Of a DNA stretch of 64,000 bases, positions 8,537 to 15,607 are shown one piece after another. A model generated the notes under the pieces. The model did not search any database and was not told where the DNA came from. It was given only the letters and a program-made list of their open reading frames with translations. Origin of the DNA: Haloferax larsenii JCM 13917 (GTDB lineage Archaea > Halobacteriota > Halobacteria > Halobacteriales > Haloferacaceae); the NCBI RefSeq assembly GCF_000336955.1, contig NZ_AOLI01000019.1, forward strand, positions 227,997-291,996. The letters are read 5' to 3'. A program made the translations under genes and the position numbers. Within the stretch, counting starts at the first letter, position 1. The number at the start of each line of letters is the position of its first letter.

Positions 8537-9460
8537 TCACACGACGAGGACGGACTGGACGGTTGTGGTTTCGTTCGGCGTGGCTGCCGTCTCGTTCGGT
8601 GTGGTTGTGGTTTCGTTTGGCGTGGTCGTCGTCTCATTCGGCGTCGTCGGCTCCGACACGACGGTTATGAACCCGTCATCGGTGACCGGCGTTCCGTCGT
8701 CCGTGTAGGGGCCGTCTTCGTCTCCGTTGGTCTGCACGAAGTCGAACGTCTCGTTACCGTTGGTGTCGAGGTGCGGCATCGCGGTTAGGGTGGTGTTTTC
8801 GACCACCGGCGTGTCGAGCATCACCGACACGTTCGTGTGGGTTCCGGGAGCGAGATACGTCGATGCACCGACGATTGCGCCACTCTCGTTGTGGATTGCG
8901 ACGAATCCTCCGTCAGAGAGCGTCGCGTTCGCGACGGTTACCGACGTCCCATCGCTAGTCTGGTTGTCGAACACGACGGTAGCCGTCGAGGGTGGCGTCT
9001 CCGACACCGTCAGGGTCGCCACCTCACCCGTGTCTCGCGCTTCGATACCGTGGATGTACGTTCCTTCGTCGAGACCTTCGGCGGTCAGCGTGAACGTAAT
9101 CGTCTCCGTCTCGTTCGGGTTTAACGCCCATCCTCGTCGCTCGACGACATCACCTTCGAACCGGAACTCGACGCACTGAATCAACGGGGCGTCGTTCGGA
9201 TTGGTGATGTCCGCCGAGACTACCACCTCGTCGCCCGGTTGGACGGTCGATGGTGCCGAGAGGTTCGACACGTCGAACGACTCGGACGACGCGTTCGCGG
9301 GGAACGGACACGTCTGTGTCTGTGCGTGCTGGGCTGTCTGTACTGCTCGGTCAGTGGCGTGTGTGCCGTCGTCGACGGCCCCGATACCGGGGGCTGCGGC
9401 CGCCACGGTGACGGCCACGACGACGACGAGCGTGCCTGTGAGGTACATTCTCAAACTCAT
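8537..9460 (-). CDS. Secreted DUF7282-like surface protein without a C-terminal anchor
   Basis: 307 residues from the ATG at 9460, with a Sec-type signal helix (YLTGTLVVVVAVTVAAAAPGIGA). A CARDB-like Ig segment follows (about 50-150, VQPGDEVVVSADITNPND), then a block around 160-260 with MPHLDTNGNETFDF and NGDEDGPYTDDG, the signature I associate with the haloarchaeal DUF7282 domain. The C-terminus has four PNET-type repeats, normally a linker to a PGF-CTERM anchor, but here the frame stops after VQSVLVV with no anchor. Many N-x-S/T sites could be glycosylated. The lost anchor may reflect frameshift decay or a secreted form. Confidence 0.8.
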   Translation of the reverse strand: MSLRMYLTGTLVVVVAVTVAAAAPGIGAVDDGTHATDRAVQTAQHAQTQTCPFPANASSESFDVSNLSAPSTVQPGDEVVVSADITNPNDAPLIQCVEFRFEGDVVERRGWALNPNETETITFTLTAEGLDEGTYIHGIEARDTGEVATLTVSETPPSTATVVFDNQTSDGTSVTVANATLSDGGFVAIHNESGAIVGASTYLAPGTHTNVSVMLDTPVVENTTLTAMPHLDTNGNETFDFVQTNGDEDGPYTDDGTPVTDDGFITVVSEPTTPNETTTTPNETTTTPNETAATPNETTTVQSVLVV

Positions 9461-9903
9461 GTTCCCGCGGAGACAGGCTACCGAGCGAACTGACAAATAC
9501 CAGTGCGACCGTTTCACTGATTTTTCGACTCACGTGTCGCGTTACGTGACGACATACGCGGTTAGACCGTGTTTGATGGCCGTTCGGGAGTGGGTCTGTT
9601 TCCGAACTGTGACCTGTCGAGGCCCACGATATTTCACGCACGACTGTGTCGGTTAATTGTCATTCCATCGAGTCTGTGTCGTTCGTGAGAGAGTCGTTCC
9701 GGCGAGACTGACTTCGGTTAGCAACGGTGACGTTCGACTGGGAGCTTCAGTCGGCTCCGATATGGGAGGAATCGCCGGTGACGGTGCTCGTCACTCCGAG
9801 TGGTCGAGTGGCGATTCGTCGGGTCCCGTTTCCGGAGGTGTGAGAGGCCGAGCATTTGGTCTCGCAGTACACCGGCTCACCGGCTCTCGGATGAGTACAC
9901 GGC
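9461..9903. other. Intergenic stretch, no gene recognised
   Basis: About 440 bp between two minus-strand genes. A short plus-strand frame (9657-9950) has biased Arg/Ser/Gly composition and no domain, so it is not called. The promoter of the DUF7282-like gene should lie just after 9460. Confidence 0.5.
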
Positions 9904-9927
9904 AAAAAACCCGCCTCGGAAGGCGGG
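9904..9927 (-). terminator. Hairpin plus T-run terminator of the SnoaL-like gene
   Basis: Read on the minus strand, a 7-bp stem (CCCGCCT/AGGCGGG, loop of 4) is followed at once by six T residues (9909-9904). It begins 9 nt after the stop of the gene at 9936-10370, an intrinsic-type terminator arrangement. Confidence 0.75.
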
Positions 9928-9935
9928 GGCGACTC

Positions 9936-10370
9936 TCAGTCGGCGGGTGACTCGACGACCCCGAGTTGTTGCATGACGCCCATCATATCGGCGAGGGGCC
10001 ACGATTCGACGAGTTGGTTGTCTACGATGCGATTGATGACGATGCCCTCGGATTCGACCTCGACGCCGGTCGGTTCGACGCCCATGAACTCACCTTCGTG
10101 GGTGCCTCGGAGCGTCACCCGACTGACGACCTTGTCCCCCTCGACAATCGTGTCCGCTTCGGTGAGCGTCAGGTCGGGAAACGCCGTTCGGAACATCTCG
10201 ACGCTCTCTTTGTAGTCGGCCGGCCCGCGAGCATCGTGCGGGACTGTCGGATTGTGCTCGACGTAGTCCGCAGCCACGATTTCGTCTACGAGGTCGAGGT
10301 TCCCCTCGCTCCAGATTTCACTATGCAGACGGTGGACTACGTCTTTCTTCTCGGCTTCGGTCGTTGCCAT
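9936..10370 (-). CDS. SnoaL-like ester cyclase family protein
   Basis: 144 residues from the ATG at 10370. The sequence fits the SnoaL/NTF2-like cone fold: VVHRLHSEIWSEGNLDLVDEIVAADYVEHNP, FRTAFPDLTLTEADTIVEGDKVVSRVTLRGTH and a final IVDNQLVESWPLAD strand are typical of the ester cyclase group. Members include polyketide cyclases, but most archaeal ones have no known substrate. The Asp/His pair found in true cyclases cannot be placed with certainty here. It is a single-gene unit with its own terminator. The frame extends 17 codons further upstream, but that segment lacks family similarity. Confidence 0.85.
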   Translation of the reverse strand: MATTEAEKKDVVHRLHSEIWSEGNLDLVDEIVAADYVEHNPTVPHDARGPADYKESVEMFRTAFPDLTLTEADTIVEGDKVVSRVTLRGTHEGEFMGVEPTGVEVESEGIVINRIVDNQLVESWPLADMMGVMQQLGVVESPAD

Positions 10371-10560
10371 CTTCTCCCCCTCCGGTGCTCGGTCGATTCG
10401 CTCGCCTCCTACCGGTCTCACTGCGACCCACGCTGTCCCCCGGTGAGCACCATTTGCACTTCGGCTTGTGCAATGTTAACTATTGTCAATTGTGTGGGTG
10501 AGGGGTTCCACTCCACTAACCGTGAGGTGGTGATTCGATAGCACCCGTTTCGGGCCGTAC

Positions 10561-10998
10561 TCACCTGACTGCCACGCGGACGAAGTACCACGTCCCGTCG
10601 TGGTTCACGAACTCGGGGCGGCTCTCGTCGTAGTAGTCGAACGGATTGGTCTCGTTGGGTCGGAAGGTGAGTTGGCCTCGACTCCGGACTCGCTGGAACG
10701 TCTGTTGCTGGTCGGCCGTGAGATTCTCGAAGGTGCGACAGTTGACGGCCTCCGACGAACAGTTGCCGGGGTCGTTCTGGCTTATCGAGACGAACTGCGT
10801 GCCATGGGCGTATCCCGACGTTCCCGAGGTCGGGGTGGGTGTCGCAGTCGTCGTGGTCGTTTCTGAAGTCGCAGTCGTCGTGGTCGTTCCTGAACTCGCG
10901 GTCGTCGCTGAGGGTGTTCCTGCCGGACTCGTCGTGGCACAGCCTGCGAGCAGCACCAAACTCACCACAAGGACAGCCTGGAGGGCAATTCGTGGCAT
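10561..10998 (-). CDS. Small lipoprotein (DUF7979-like)
   Basis: 145 residues. The signal peptide ends in a lipobox, LLAGC at about residues 16-20, so the protein is probably lipid-anchored to the outer face of the membrane. A Thr/Ser-rich linker (about 22-65) is followed by a compact domain with CSSEAVNC, LTADQQQTFQRV and DGTWYFVRVAV, resembling the DUF7979 domain found on haloarchaeal lipoproteins (from memory, not checked). Two Cys in this domain are spaced for a disulfide. No neighbours suggest a pathway. Confidence 0.75.
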   Translation of the reverse strand: MPRIALQAVLVVSLVLLAGCATTSPAGTPSATTASSGTTTTTATSETTTTTATPTPTSGTSGYAHGTQFVSISQNDPGNCSSEAVNCRTFENLTADQQQTFQRVRSRGQLTFRPNETNPFDYYDESRPEFVNHDGTWYFVRVAVR

Positions 10999-11115
10999 TC
11001 AATTTTCATTTCAGACGAGGCTGGTAAATGATTTCCTTCCGTCGGTTTTCTGTGGCTGCCGGTCGGTTTCCTCACTCCCAGAAAGCACATATCCGTCTTT
11101 GCAGACTGTACTGTC

Positions 11116-11517
11116 ATGGAGAACGCGCCCCGCCGGAGCATCGCCGGTCTCTCAGCCCTCGCCTTTGCCGTCTGCTTCGGGGGCCTGACTGCGCTGCGGG
11201 CGTTGCAGGCGGAGCCCCCGACGCCCGTCCAATCGCTCGTCGTCGACGTGGCACTCCTCTTGCTCGTCGCCGCCATCGCATACTTCGTCTACCGGGGCGG
11301 CGGTGCCATCGAGAGTTGGCTACTCGCGCTCGGCCCGAGTCTCGCGTTCACGCTGAATCTGTTCATCCCCGTCTCAGCGATGGAGTCGGTCGTGTGGGTT
11401 CTCTATCCCCTCGGGAGTGGCGTGCTTATCGCTGTCCTCCTCGGCGGGATGGGCTTTGGCGTGGGCTACGCCGGGCGGACGTTGCGGAAGGCGCAGGAAG
11501 TTGGTGAGTCGTCGTAG
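11116..11517 (+). CDS. Four-helix membrane protein, unknown function
   Basis: 133 residues with four hydrophobic helices (about 10-30, 40-60, 68-85, 98-118) and short loops. No conserved motif is recognised. Start at 11116 is the first ATG; the frame begins just after an AT-rich segment and a tract holding the divergent lipoprotein promoter. The 3' end converges on the tRNA-Val region. Confidence 0.7.
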   Translation: MENAPRRSIAGLSALAFAVCFGGLTALRALQAEPPTPVQSLVVDVALLLLVAAIAYFVYRGGGAIESWLLALGPSLAFTLNLFIPVSAMESVVWVLYPLGSGVLIAVLLGGMGFGVGYAGRTLRKAQEVGESS

Positions 11518-11529
11518 GTGTGGACTTGG

Positions 11530-11550
11530 TGGGTTGGGCAGATTCGAACT
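11530..11550 (-). repeat. Duplicate of the tRNA-Val 3' end
   Basis: This 21-bp segment matches the last 22 nt of the tRNA-Val gene (11717-11738) with one G missing, in the same orientation, 187 bp beyond the tRNA 3' end. It covers the acceptor 3' strand and most of the T arm. A shorter inverted copy of the T-arm part lies at 11624-11637. Such pairs are typical of attachment-site scars of tRNA-integrating elements, although only about 165 bp lie between the copies. Confidence 0.7.
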
Positions 11551-11716
11551 TCTTGAGACTGCTGTCTCACGTACTCACGCTCGCTTTGCTCGCGTGAACC
11601 CCACTCGCAACGAGTTGCTCGCTGGTTCGAATCTGCCGTCTCCATTTTCGATTCCACGGACTCCTCGCTCTGCTCACTCCGTTCGCTATCGCTCGTCGTT
11701 GCGAGGAATCAGAAAA

Positions 11717-11791
11717 TGGGTTGGGGCAGATTCGAACTGCCGACCTGCTCCGTGTGAAGGAGCCGTCATAACCTGGCTAGACCACCAACCC
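11717..11791 (-). tRNA. tRNA-Val (CAC)
   Basis: A 75-nt cloverleaf on the minus strand: acceptor stem GGGTTGG/CCAACCC with discriminator A, a D arm beginning GTCTAGC, anticodon stem GCTCC/GGAGC around loop TTCACAC (anticodon CAC), variable loop AGGTC, and T arm GGCAG-TTCGAAT-CTGCC. No intron is present and CCA is not encoded. The acceptor stem and D-arm start match haloarchaeal valine tRNAs. Confidence 0.96.
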
Positions 11792-11862
11792 GGCTACAAA
11801 GTCTGCTTCCCTTCGCCGTCAATTAAGACTTACGTTGTGGCCCGATTAGGGGGACCGAGCCA

Positions 11863-12111
11863 CTACTCAGTCCGCTCGACGCGACGGCGAACCTTTCTGG
11901 CGGCCCGCCGCCCGCGAGTGGCCGCCCGGCGCGCACCGTACTCCACGCGCTCGCGCCGCGACTGCGGCCCCATCTCCTCTTCGTCCATCTCTCGTCCCAT
12001 CGCTTCCATGATGCGCCGACGCAGTGGTTCGCTCTCCTCTTTCAATCCGGTGTAGAGGTGGTCGAACCCGCGTCGGAAGTAGTACCGTGCATCGCTGAAG
12101 TGTCGATTCAT
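11863..12111 (-). CDS. Small basic/acidic protein, DUF7553-like
   Basis: 82 residues opening MNRHFSDARYYFRRGFDHL, which resembles the start of the haloarchaeal DUF7553 family (MNKHFEDARYYLKRA from memory). A mixed-charge helix follows, then an Arg/Ala-rich C-terminus (RRAATRGRRAARKVRRR) that could bind nucleic acid. Function unknown. A perfect DtxR-like palindrome lies 93 bp upstream, and a six-codon frame with its own GGAG (12169-12149) sits between palindrome and start. Confidence 0.65.
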   Translation of the reverse strand: MNRHFSDARYYFRRGFDHLYTGLKEESEPLRRRIMEAMGREMDEEEMGPQSRRERVEYGARRAATRGRRAARKVRRRVERTE

Positions 12112-12203
12112 ACCTGAAGATAGTCTCGGAGAAAAGAAAACGATTATGCTATTCGGTACCGAGTGTCATATTCTCCTGAAAGAGCGATACACTTTAGTAA
12201 TTC

Positions 12204-12217
12204 TTAGGCATGCCTAA
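12204..12217. promoter_or_regulatory. Perfect palindrome of DtxR-family operator type
   Basis: A 14-bp perfect palindrome TTAGGCATGCCTAA. It has the TTAG-N6-CTAA frame seen in DtxR/IdeR operators and again before the metal ABC importer (13653-13668). It lies in an AT-rich promoter region upstream of the minus-strand gene starting at 12111; no plus-strand gene follows within 300 bp. Confidence 0.6.
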
Positions 12218-12375
12218 AACACGGGCAAGTCGGCCACCGACTTTGCCGACACCCCCGTCATGCGTCTGTCCCTCCGGGACGGTAGAACCGTGGGCACGAT
12301 TCATCCGTCCTGGACTCTCTTCTCTCGCCGAGCAGTGCGTCTAAACCCCTCGTACAGCGGTCTCGCCGCGTCGTC

Positions 12376-12567
12376 TCACTCCGGTTCGTCGTCCGGCACC
12401 CGGTCGTACACGCCGCAACTCGTCGTGGTTATCTCGCCCGCCGCGACTAGCCGCGCGCAACAGGCCTCGACGGTGAACAGGTGCGAGTCCAGCATGAGCG
12501 CGAGTTCGGCGGCGTGGAGCGGTCCGCGACGTTCGAGCACCTCGACCACTCTCGCGTCGAGGTCCAT
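12376..12567 (-). CDS. Small winged-helix DNA-binding protein
   Basis: 63 residues from the ATG at 12567 (68 if the GTG at 12582 is used). The sequence VVEVLERRGPLHAAELALMLDSHLFTVEACCARLVAAGEI reads as a winged-helix fold: helix, HTH and start of the wing, ending TTTSCGVYDRV. It follows a 34-residue zinc-ribbon gene whose stop is 4 bp before this ATG, so the two should be co-transcribed. Together they resemble a split zinc-ribbon/wHTH regulator. Partner and target are unknown. Confidence 0.7.
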   Translation of the reverse strand: MDLDARVVEVLERRGPLHAAELALMLDSHLFTVEACCARLVAAGEITTTSCGVYDRVPDDEPE

Positions 12568-12571
12568 CGCG

Positions 12572-12676
12572 TTAGTCTGCACCCTGTGGTTCCCACCACG
12601 AGCACTCGCTACAGCGGTCGATTCCGGTTACGAGTGTGGTGTCGCCGCCGCAGTTTGGGCACGGTTGTCGTGTCAT
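12572..12676 (-). CDS. 34-residue zinc-ribbon microprotein
   Basis: An ATG at 12676 opens a 34-codon frame ending at TAA (12574-12572). It contains CPNCGG (Cys 6 and 9) and CSEC (Cys 22 and 25), a complete four-Cys zinc knuckle with 12 residues between pairs, and ends SWWEPQGAD. This is the CPxCG type of small zinc-finger protein known to be abundant in haloarchaea. It is 4 bp upstream of the wHTH gene ATG. Too short for standard ORF calling, but the Cys pattern and tight spacing make it credible. Confidence 0.75.
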   Translation of the reverse strand: MTRQPCPNCGGDTTLVTGIDRCSECSWWEPQGAD

Positions 12677-12746
12677 CGTACGCAGTCGGTCACACCGCAT
12701 TCGATAGGAAAGGGTACCCAACCATAGACGGGTTCAGTTCGGAATC

Positions 12747-13280
12747 TCAGTATGTCGGCGATTCTTCGGGCACGCCATCGCGCGCGTTCACCAGTCGAGC
12801 GTAGACGAACAGCGCGTCCGAGAGGCGGTTGAGATACGCGACGACCGACTCGTTGACCGACTCCTCACCGGCGAGCGCGACGACACGGCGTTCCGCGCGG
12901 CGGCTCACCGCCCGTGCGTGGTGAAGCTTCGCTCCCGACTCGCTTCCGCCGGGGAGGATAAACGACGTGAGTGGGTCGAGTTCCTCGTCCGCGGTGTCGA
13001 TCCAGTCTTCGAGGTCGTCGACGTGTTCGTCTCGAATCTGCGGGTCGTCCTCGTCCGGGTCGGGGTTCGCGAGGTCGGCCTGCACGATGTGGAGGTGGTT
13101 CTGAACCAGTTCGAGTACTTCGTCCACGTCGTCGTAGCCCGTCGGTCGGACCGTCCCGAGCAGCGCATTAAGCTCGTCGACGGTGCCGTATGCCTCGATT
13201 CGGTGGCTCGTCTTCGACACCCGGGTCATGTCCCGGAGGTCGGTCATCCCCTCGTCGCCGCGGCCGGTGTAGACCTTCAT
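12747..13280 (-). CDS. pduO: ATP:cob(I)alamin adenosyltransferase, PduO type
   Basis: 177 residues. The N-terminal MKVYTGRGDEGMTDL is the ATP-binding signature of PduO-type enzymes, and the SESGAKLHHARAVSRRAERRV helix and NRLSDALFVYAR block are the C-terminal hallmarks. It transfers adenosyl from ATP to cob(I)alamin to give coenzyme B12 in the cytoplasm. Its ATG overlaps the TGA of the glutaredoxin-like gene (ATGA), so the two are coupled; a thiol-redox partner next to a corrinoid-reducing step makes sense but is inference. Full length for the family. Confidence 0.95.
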   Translation of the reverse strand: MKVYTGRGDEGMTDLRDMTRVSKTSHRIEAYGTVDELNALLGTVRPTGYDDVDEVLELVQNHLHIVQADLANPDPDEDDPQIRDEHVDDLEDWIDTADEELDPLTSFILPGGSESGAKLHHARAVSRRAERRVVALAGEESVNESVVAYLNRLSDALFVYARLVNARDGVPEESPTY

Positions 13281-13519
13281 TGTGCTAGTGTCTGGTCGAT
13301 GTACTGCAGGATGTTCTCGCTTTCTGCCATCGTCACGCCCCGTTCCTCGTCGACGAGGACGGGGACGGCGCGCTGGCCACTCACTCGCTTGACCTCGTCG
13401 CGGTCGGAGTGGAGTGGCTCGACCCAGTTCGTCTCGTAGTCGATGTCGGCGGTCTGGAGGGCGTCGTGGACTGCCTCACAGTACGGACACCCGTCGAGCG
13501 CGTACAGCACGGTTTCCAT
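13277..13519 (-). CDS. Glutaredoxin-like thiol oxidoreductase
   Basis: 80 residues from the ATG at 13519; the nine extra codons upstream are not conserved. It has the thioredoxin fold core VLYALDGCPYCEAVHDAL with active-site CPYC, the cis-Pro block QRAVPVLVDEE and the final ENILQYIDQTL helix. It should catalyse thiol-disulfide exchange; haloarchaea use gamma-glutamylcysteine rather than glutathione. The stop overlaps the pduO start. Transcription is divergent from the metal importer. Confidence 0.92.
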   Translation of the reverse strand: METVLYALDGCPYCEAVHDALQTADIDYETNWVEPLHSDRDEVKRVSGQRAVPVLVDEERGVTMAESENILQYIDQTLAQ

Positions 13520-13652
13520 AGCCCGGCGTTCGGTCCCCGCGGCCAAAGAGATACTGGAGGCTCCCGCTCTCGTTCACCCCGGCCAGGAAAAACCACGCGT
13601 TCAGATTCTCTTGGCATGGTTTTCAGGCTCCTTGGGCGGCGTTCTGGTGCTT

Positions 13653-13668
13653 TTTAGATTCGTCTAAA
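13653..13668. promoter_or_regulatory. Inverted repeat before the metal ABC operon
   Basis: TTTAGA and TCTAAA arms (perfect, 6 bp) around TTCG. It shares the TTAG-N6-CTAA frame with the palindrome at 12204-12217 and lies 51 bp before the solute-binding protein ATG, where a DtxR/MntR-type metal repressor would act. Confidence 0.6.
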
Positions 13669-13718
13669 CATCAGATTAGAACAGCAATCATAAATACTGT
13701 CACTGTACTACAACTGAG

Positions 13719-14810
13719 ATGATGGAAGACGAAACCCGCGCAGACGGAACGTATCTCTCTCGCAGACGTGTCCTCGCAGCAGGTTCGAGCCTCGCCGCAG
13801 CAGGGCTCGCCGGATGTACCGGTGGCGCTGTAAGCGGAGACAATGACGAGAACTCCGGGTCGGGCGAGAACGCCGACTCCGAAGATGGTCCCGTCGCTGT
13901 CGCGTCTTTCTTTAGTTTCTACGACTTCGCTCGCAAAATCGCAAAAGACACCCCGGTCACGGTGAAGAACCTGATTCCGACTGGGCTTCACGGCCACGGC
14001 TGGGAACCCGACGCAAGCGTCACGCGCGACATCATCGAAGCGGACGCGTTCATCCACGTCGGCAAAGACTTCCAACCGTGGGCCGACCGTGCGATTCAGA
14101 CGCTGAAAGACGACGACGTCGACACCCAACTCATCAACGTCCGCGAGGGCGTCGAACTCGTCGAACTCGCCGCCAGCCTCGACAGGGACGAAGAGGGTGT
14201 CGGCGAAGGACGCGGCAAGGACCCTCACTTCTGGCTTGACCCACAGCGCGCGAAAACCTCCGTGGACAACATCACGGAGGGGCTCGTCGAACTCGCCCCC
14301 GACCACGAAGAGACGTTCCGAGACAACGCATCGACCTACAAGACCGACGTTCTCGACCGAATCGACCAAGACTATCAGGACATCTTCGACCGTGCATCGC
14401 GGGACGTCGTCCAACTGGCCGCCCACAACGCGTTCCAGTACATCGGCGTCCGCTACGGTGTCGAGATGCGCCCACTCGTCGTCAACCTCGCGGCCAGCGG
14501 CGACGTGAAGCCCTCCGACATCACGGAGGCAAAGCAGGTCATCAGCGACAACGACATCAAGTACATCGGTGCCGGGGTCTTCGAGACCCGAAAGCCCGCG
14601 AAACAGCTCATCGCTGAGACTGCAGTCGAGGCGTACTACCCCGTGACCCCGTACGCGGGCGTCCGCAAGGATTGGGTCGAGAACAACTGGGGCTACGAAG
14701 AAATCGCGTACAAAATCAACATGCCCACCTTCGAAGTCGTCCTCGGCAACAAGTCCCCGGCCGAGGCGGGCTACGACGGATGGGACAGTGAGTGGAGGAA
14801 CTTCGAATGA
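13719..14810 (+). CDS. Zn/Mn ABC transporter solute-binding lipoprotein (ZnuA/TroA family)
   Basis: 363 residues. The signal has a twin Arg (SRRRVLAAG) and a lipobox, GLAGC, near residue 31, so a Tat-exported lipoprotein. Metal-ligand histidines appear in the family contexts GLHGHGWEPD, DPHFWLDP and AHNAFQY. The acidic linker SGDNDENSGSGENADSED after the Cys is a haloarchaeal adaptation. It delivers divalent metal to the permease encoded downstream. The stop overlaps the ATPase start (ATGA). Zn versus Mn cannot be settled; the DtxR-like operator upstream would favour Mn or Fe control. Start may be the second Met at 13722. Confidence 0.93.
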   Translation: MMEDETRADGTYLSRRRVLAAGSSLAAAGLAGCTGGAVSGDNDENSGSGENADSEDGPVAVASFFSFYDFARKIAKDTPVTVKNLIPTGLHGHGWEPDASVTRDIIEADAFIHVGKDFQPWADRAIQTLKDDDVDTQLINVREGVELVELAASLDRDEEGVGEGRGKDPHFWLDPQRAKTSVDNITEGLVELAPDHEETFRDNASTYKTDVLDRIDQDYQDIFDRASRDVVQLAAHNAFQYIGVRYGVEMRPLVVNLAASGDVKPSDITEAKQVISDNDIKYIGAGVFETRKPAKQLIAETAVEAYYPVTPYAGVRKDWVENNWGYEEIAYKINMPTFEVVLGNKSPAEAGYDGWDSEWRNFE

Positions 14811-15607
14811 GTATCTTAAACGGTGAAGAACAGTCAGAAGCGGAATCGACCGTCGAGTCACCGGCTGAACCAGCGGACCCGCTTATCGAACTGTCGGACG
14901 TCGAGTTCGGCTACACCGCGGCCCCCGTCGTGGAAAACATCTCGCTCAGTATCGCGCAGGGCGAGTACGTCGCCATCGTCGGCCCGAACGGGTCGGGCAA
15001 GTCGACGCTGATGAAGCTCATCCTCGGCTTGCTCCGCCCCGACGAGGGCTCTGCATCGCTCTTCGGCGAACCGTCGCACACGTTCGACGACGGTGCCCGA
15101 ATCGGGTACGTCGCCCAGCACGCGAGCGCCTCGAAGGAGATGCCCATCACGGTCCGCGAAGTCGTGAAGATGGGGCGGTTCCCCCACGTCGGCTTCGGGA
15201 TGCTCTCGGCCGACGACCACGAAATCGTCGACGAAGCACTCGCGACAGTCGGCATGTCGGACTTCGCCAACCGACGAGTGACCCAACTCTCTGGCGGCCA
15301 ACGACAGCGAGCATTCATCGCTCGCGCGCTCGCGGGCGAAGCCGACTTGCTCGTCCTCGACGAGCCGACCGTCGGTGTCGACGCCGAGTCGGTCGACGCG
15401 TTTTACGACCTGCTCGAATCGCTCAACGACGAGGGCATCACGATTCTCCTCATCGAGCACGACCTCGGCGCAGTCACTGACCACGCAAAGCGCATTATCT
15501 GTCTCAACCGCGAAGTATACTTCGACGGCTCGACCGACGACTTCGTCGAGAGCGACGCACTCGCGCGGGCGTTCGGGACGGCCGCGACGGTGATGGGTGA
15601 GACGTGA
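14807..15607 (+). CDS. Metal ABC transporter ATPase (ZnuC family)
   Basis: 266 residues from the ATG that overlaps the binding-protein stop. All ABC motifs are present: Walker A GPNGSGKST, signature LSGGQRQR, Walker B LLVLDEPT, and the H-loop in IEHDLG. Together with the binding protein and permease it forms a complete importer. The N-terminal 25 residues are a Glu-rich extension not seen in bacterial ZnuC. Five further in-frame codons precede the chosen ATG but would enlarge the overlap. Confidence 0.95.
   Translation: MSILNGEEQSEAESTVESPAEPADPLIELSDVEFGYTAAPVVENISLSIAQGEYVAIVGPNGSGKSTLMKLILGLLRPDEGSASLFGEPSHTFDDGARIGYVAQHASASKEMPITVREVVKMGRFPHVGFGMLSADDHEIVDEALATVGMSDFANRRVTQLSGGQRQRAFIARALAGEADLLVLDEPTVGVDAESVDAFYDLLESLNDEGITILLIEHDLGAVTDHAKRIICLNREVYFDGSTDDFVESDALARAFGTAATVMGET

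Noticed and set aside
9657-9950. 97-residue plus-strand frame
   Set aside because: Low-complexity Gly/Ser/Arg content, overlaps the terminator hairpin and no start signals.
12260-12727. 155-residue plus-strand frame downstream of the palindrome
   Set aside because: Covers the zinc-ribbon and wHTH genes on the other strand and is Ser/Arg/Thr-rich.
13671-14861. 396-residue minus-strand frame
   Set aside because: Antisense to the metal-binding lipoprotein; no recognisable motif.
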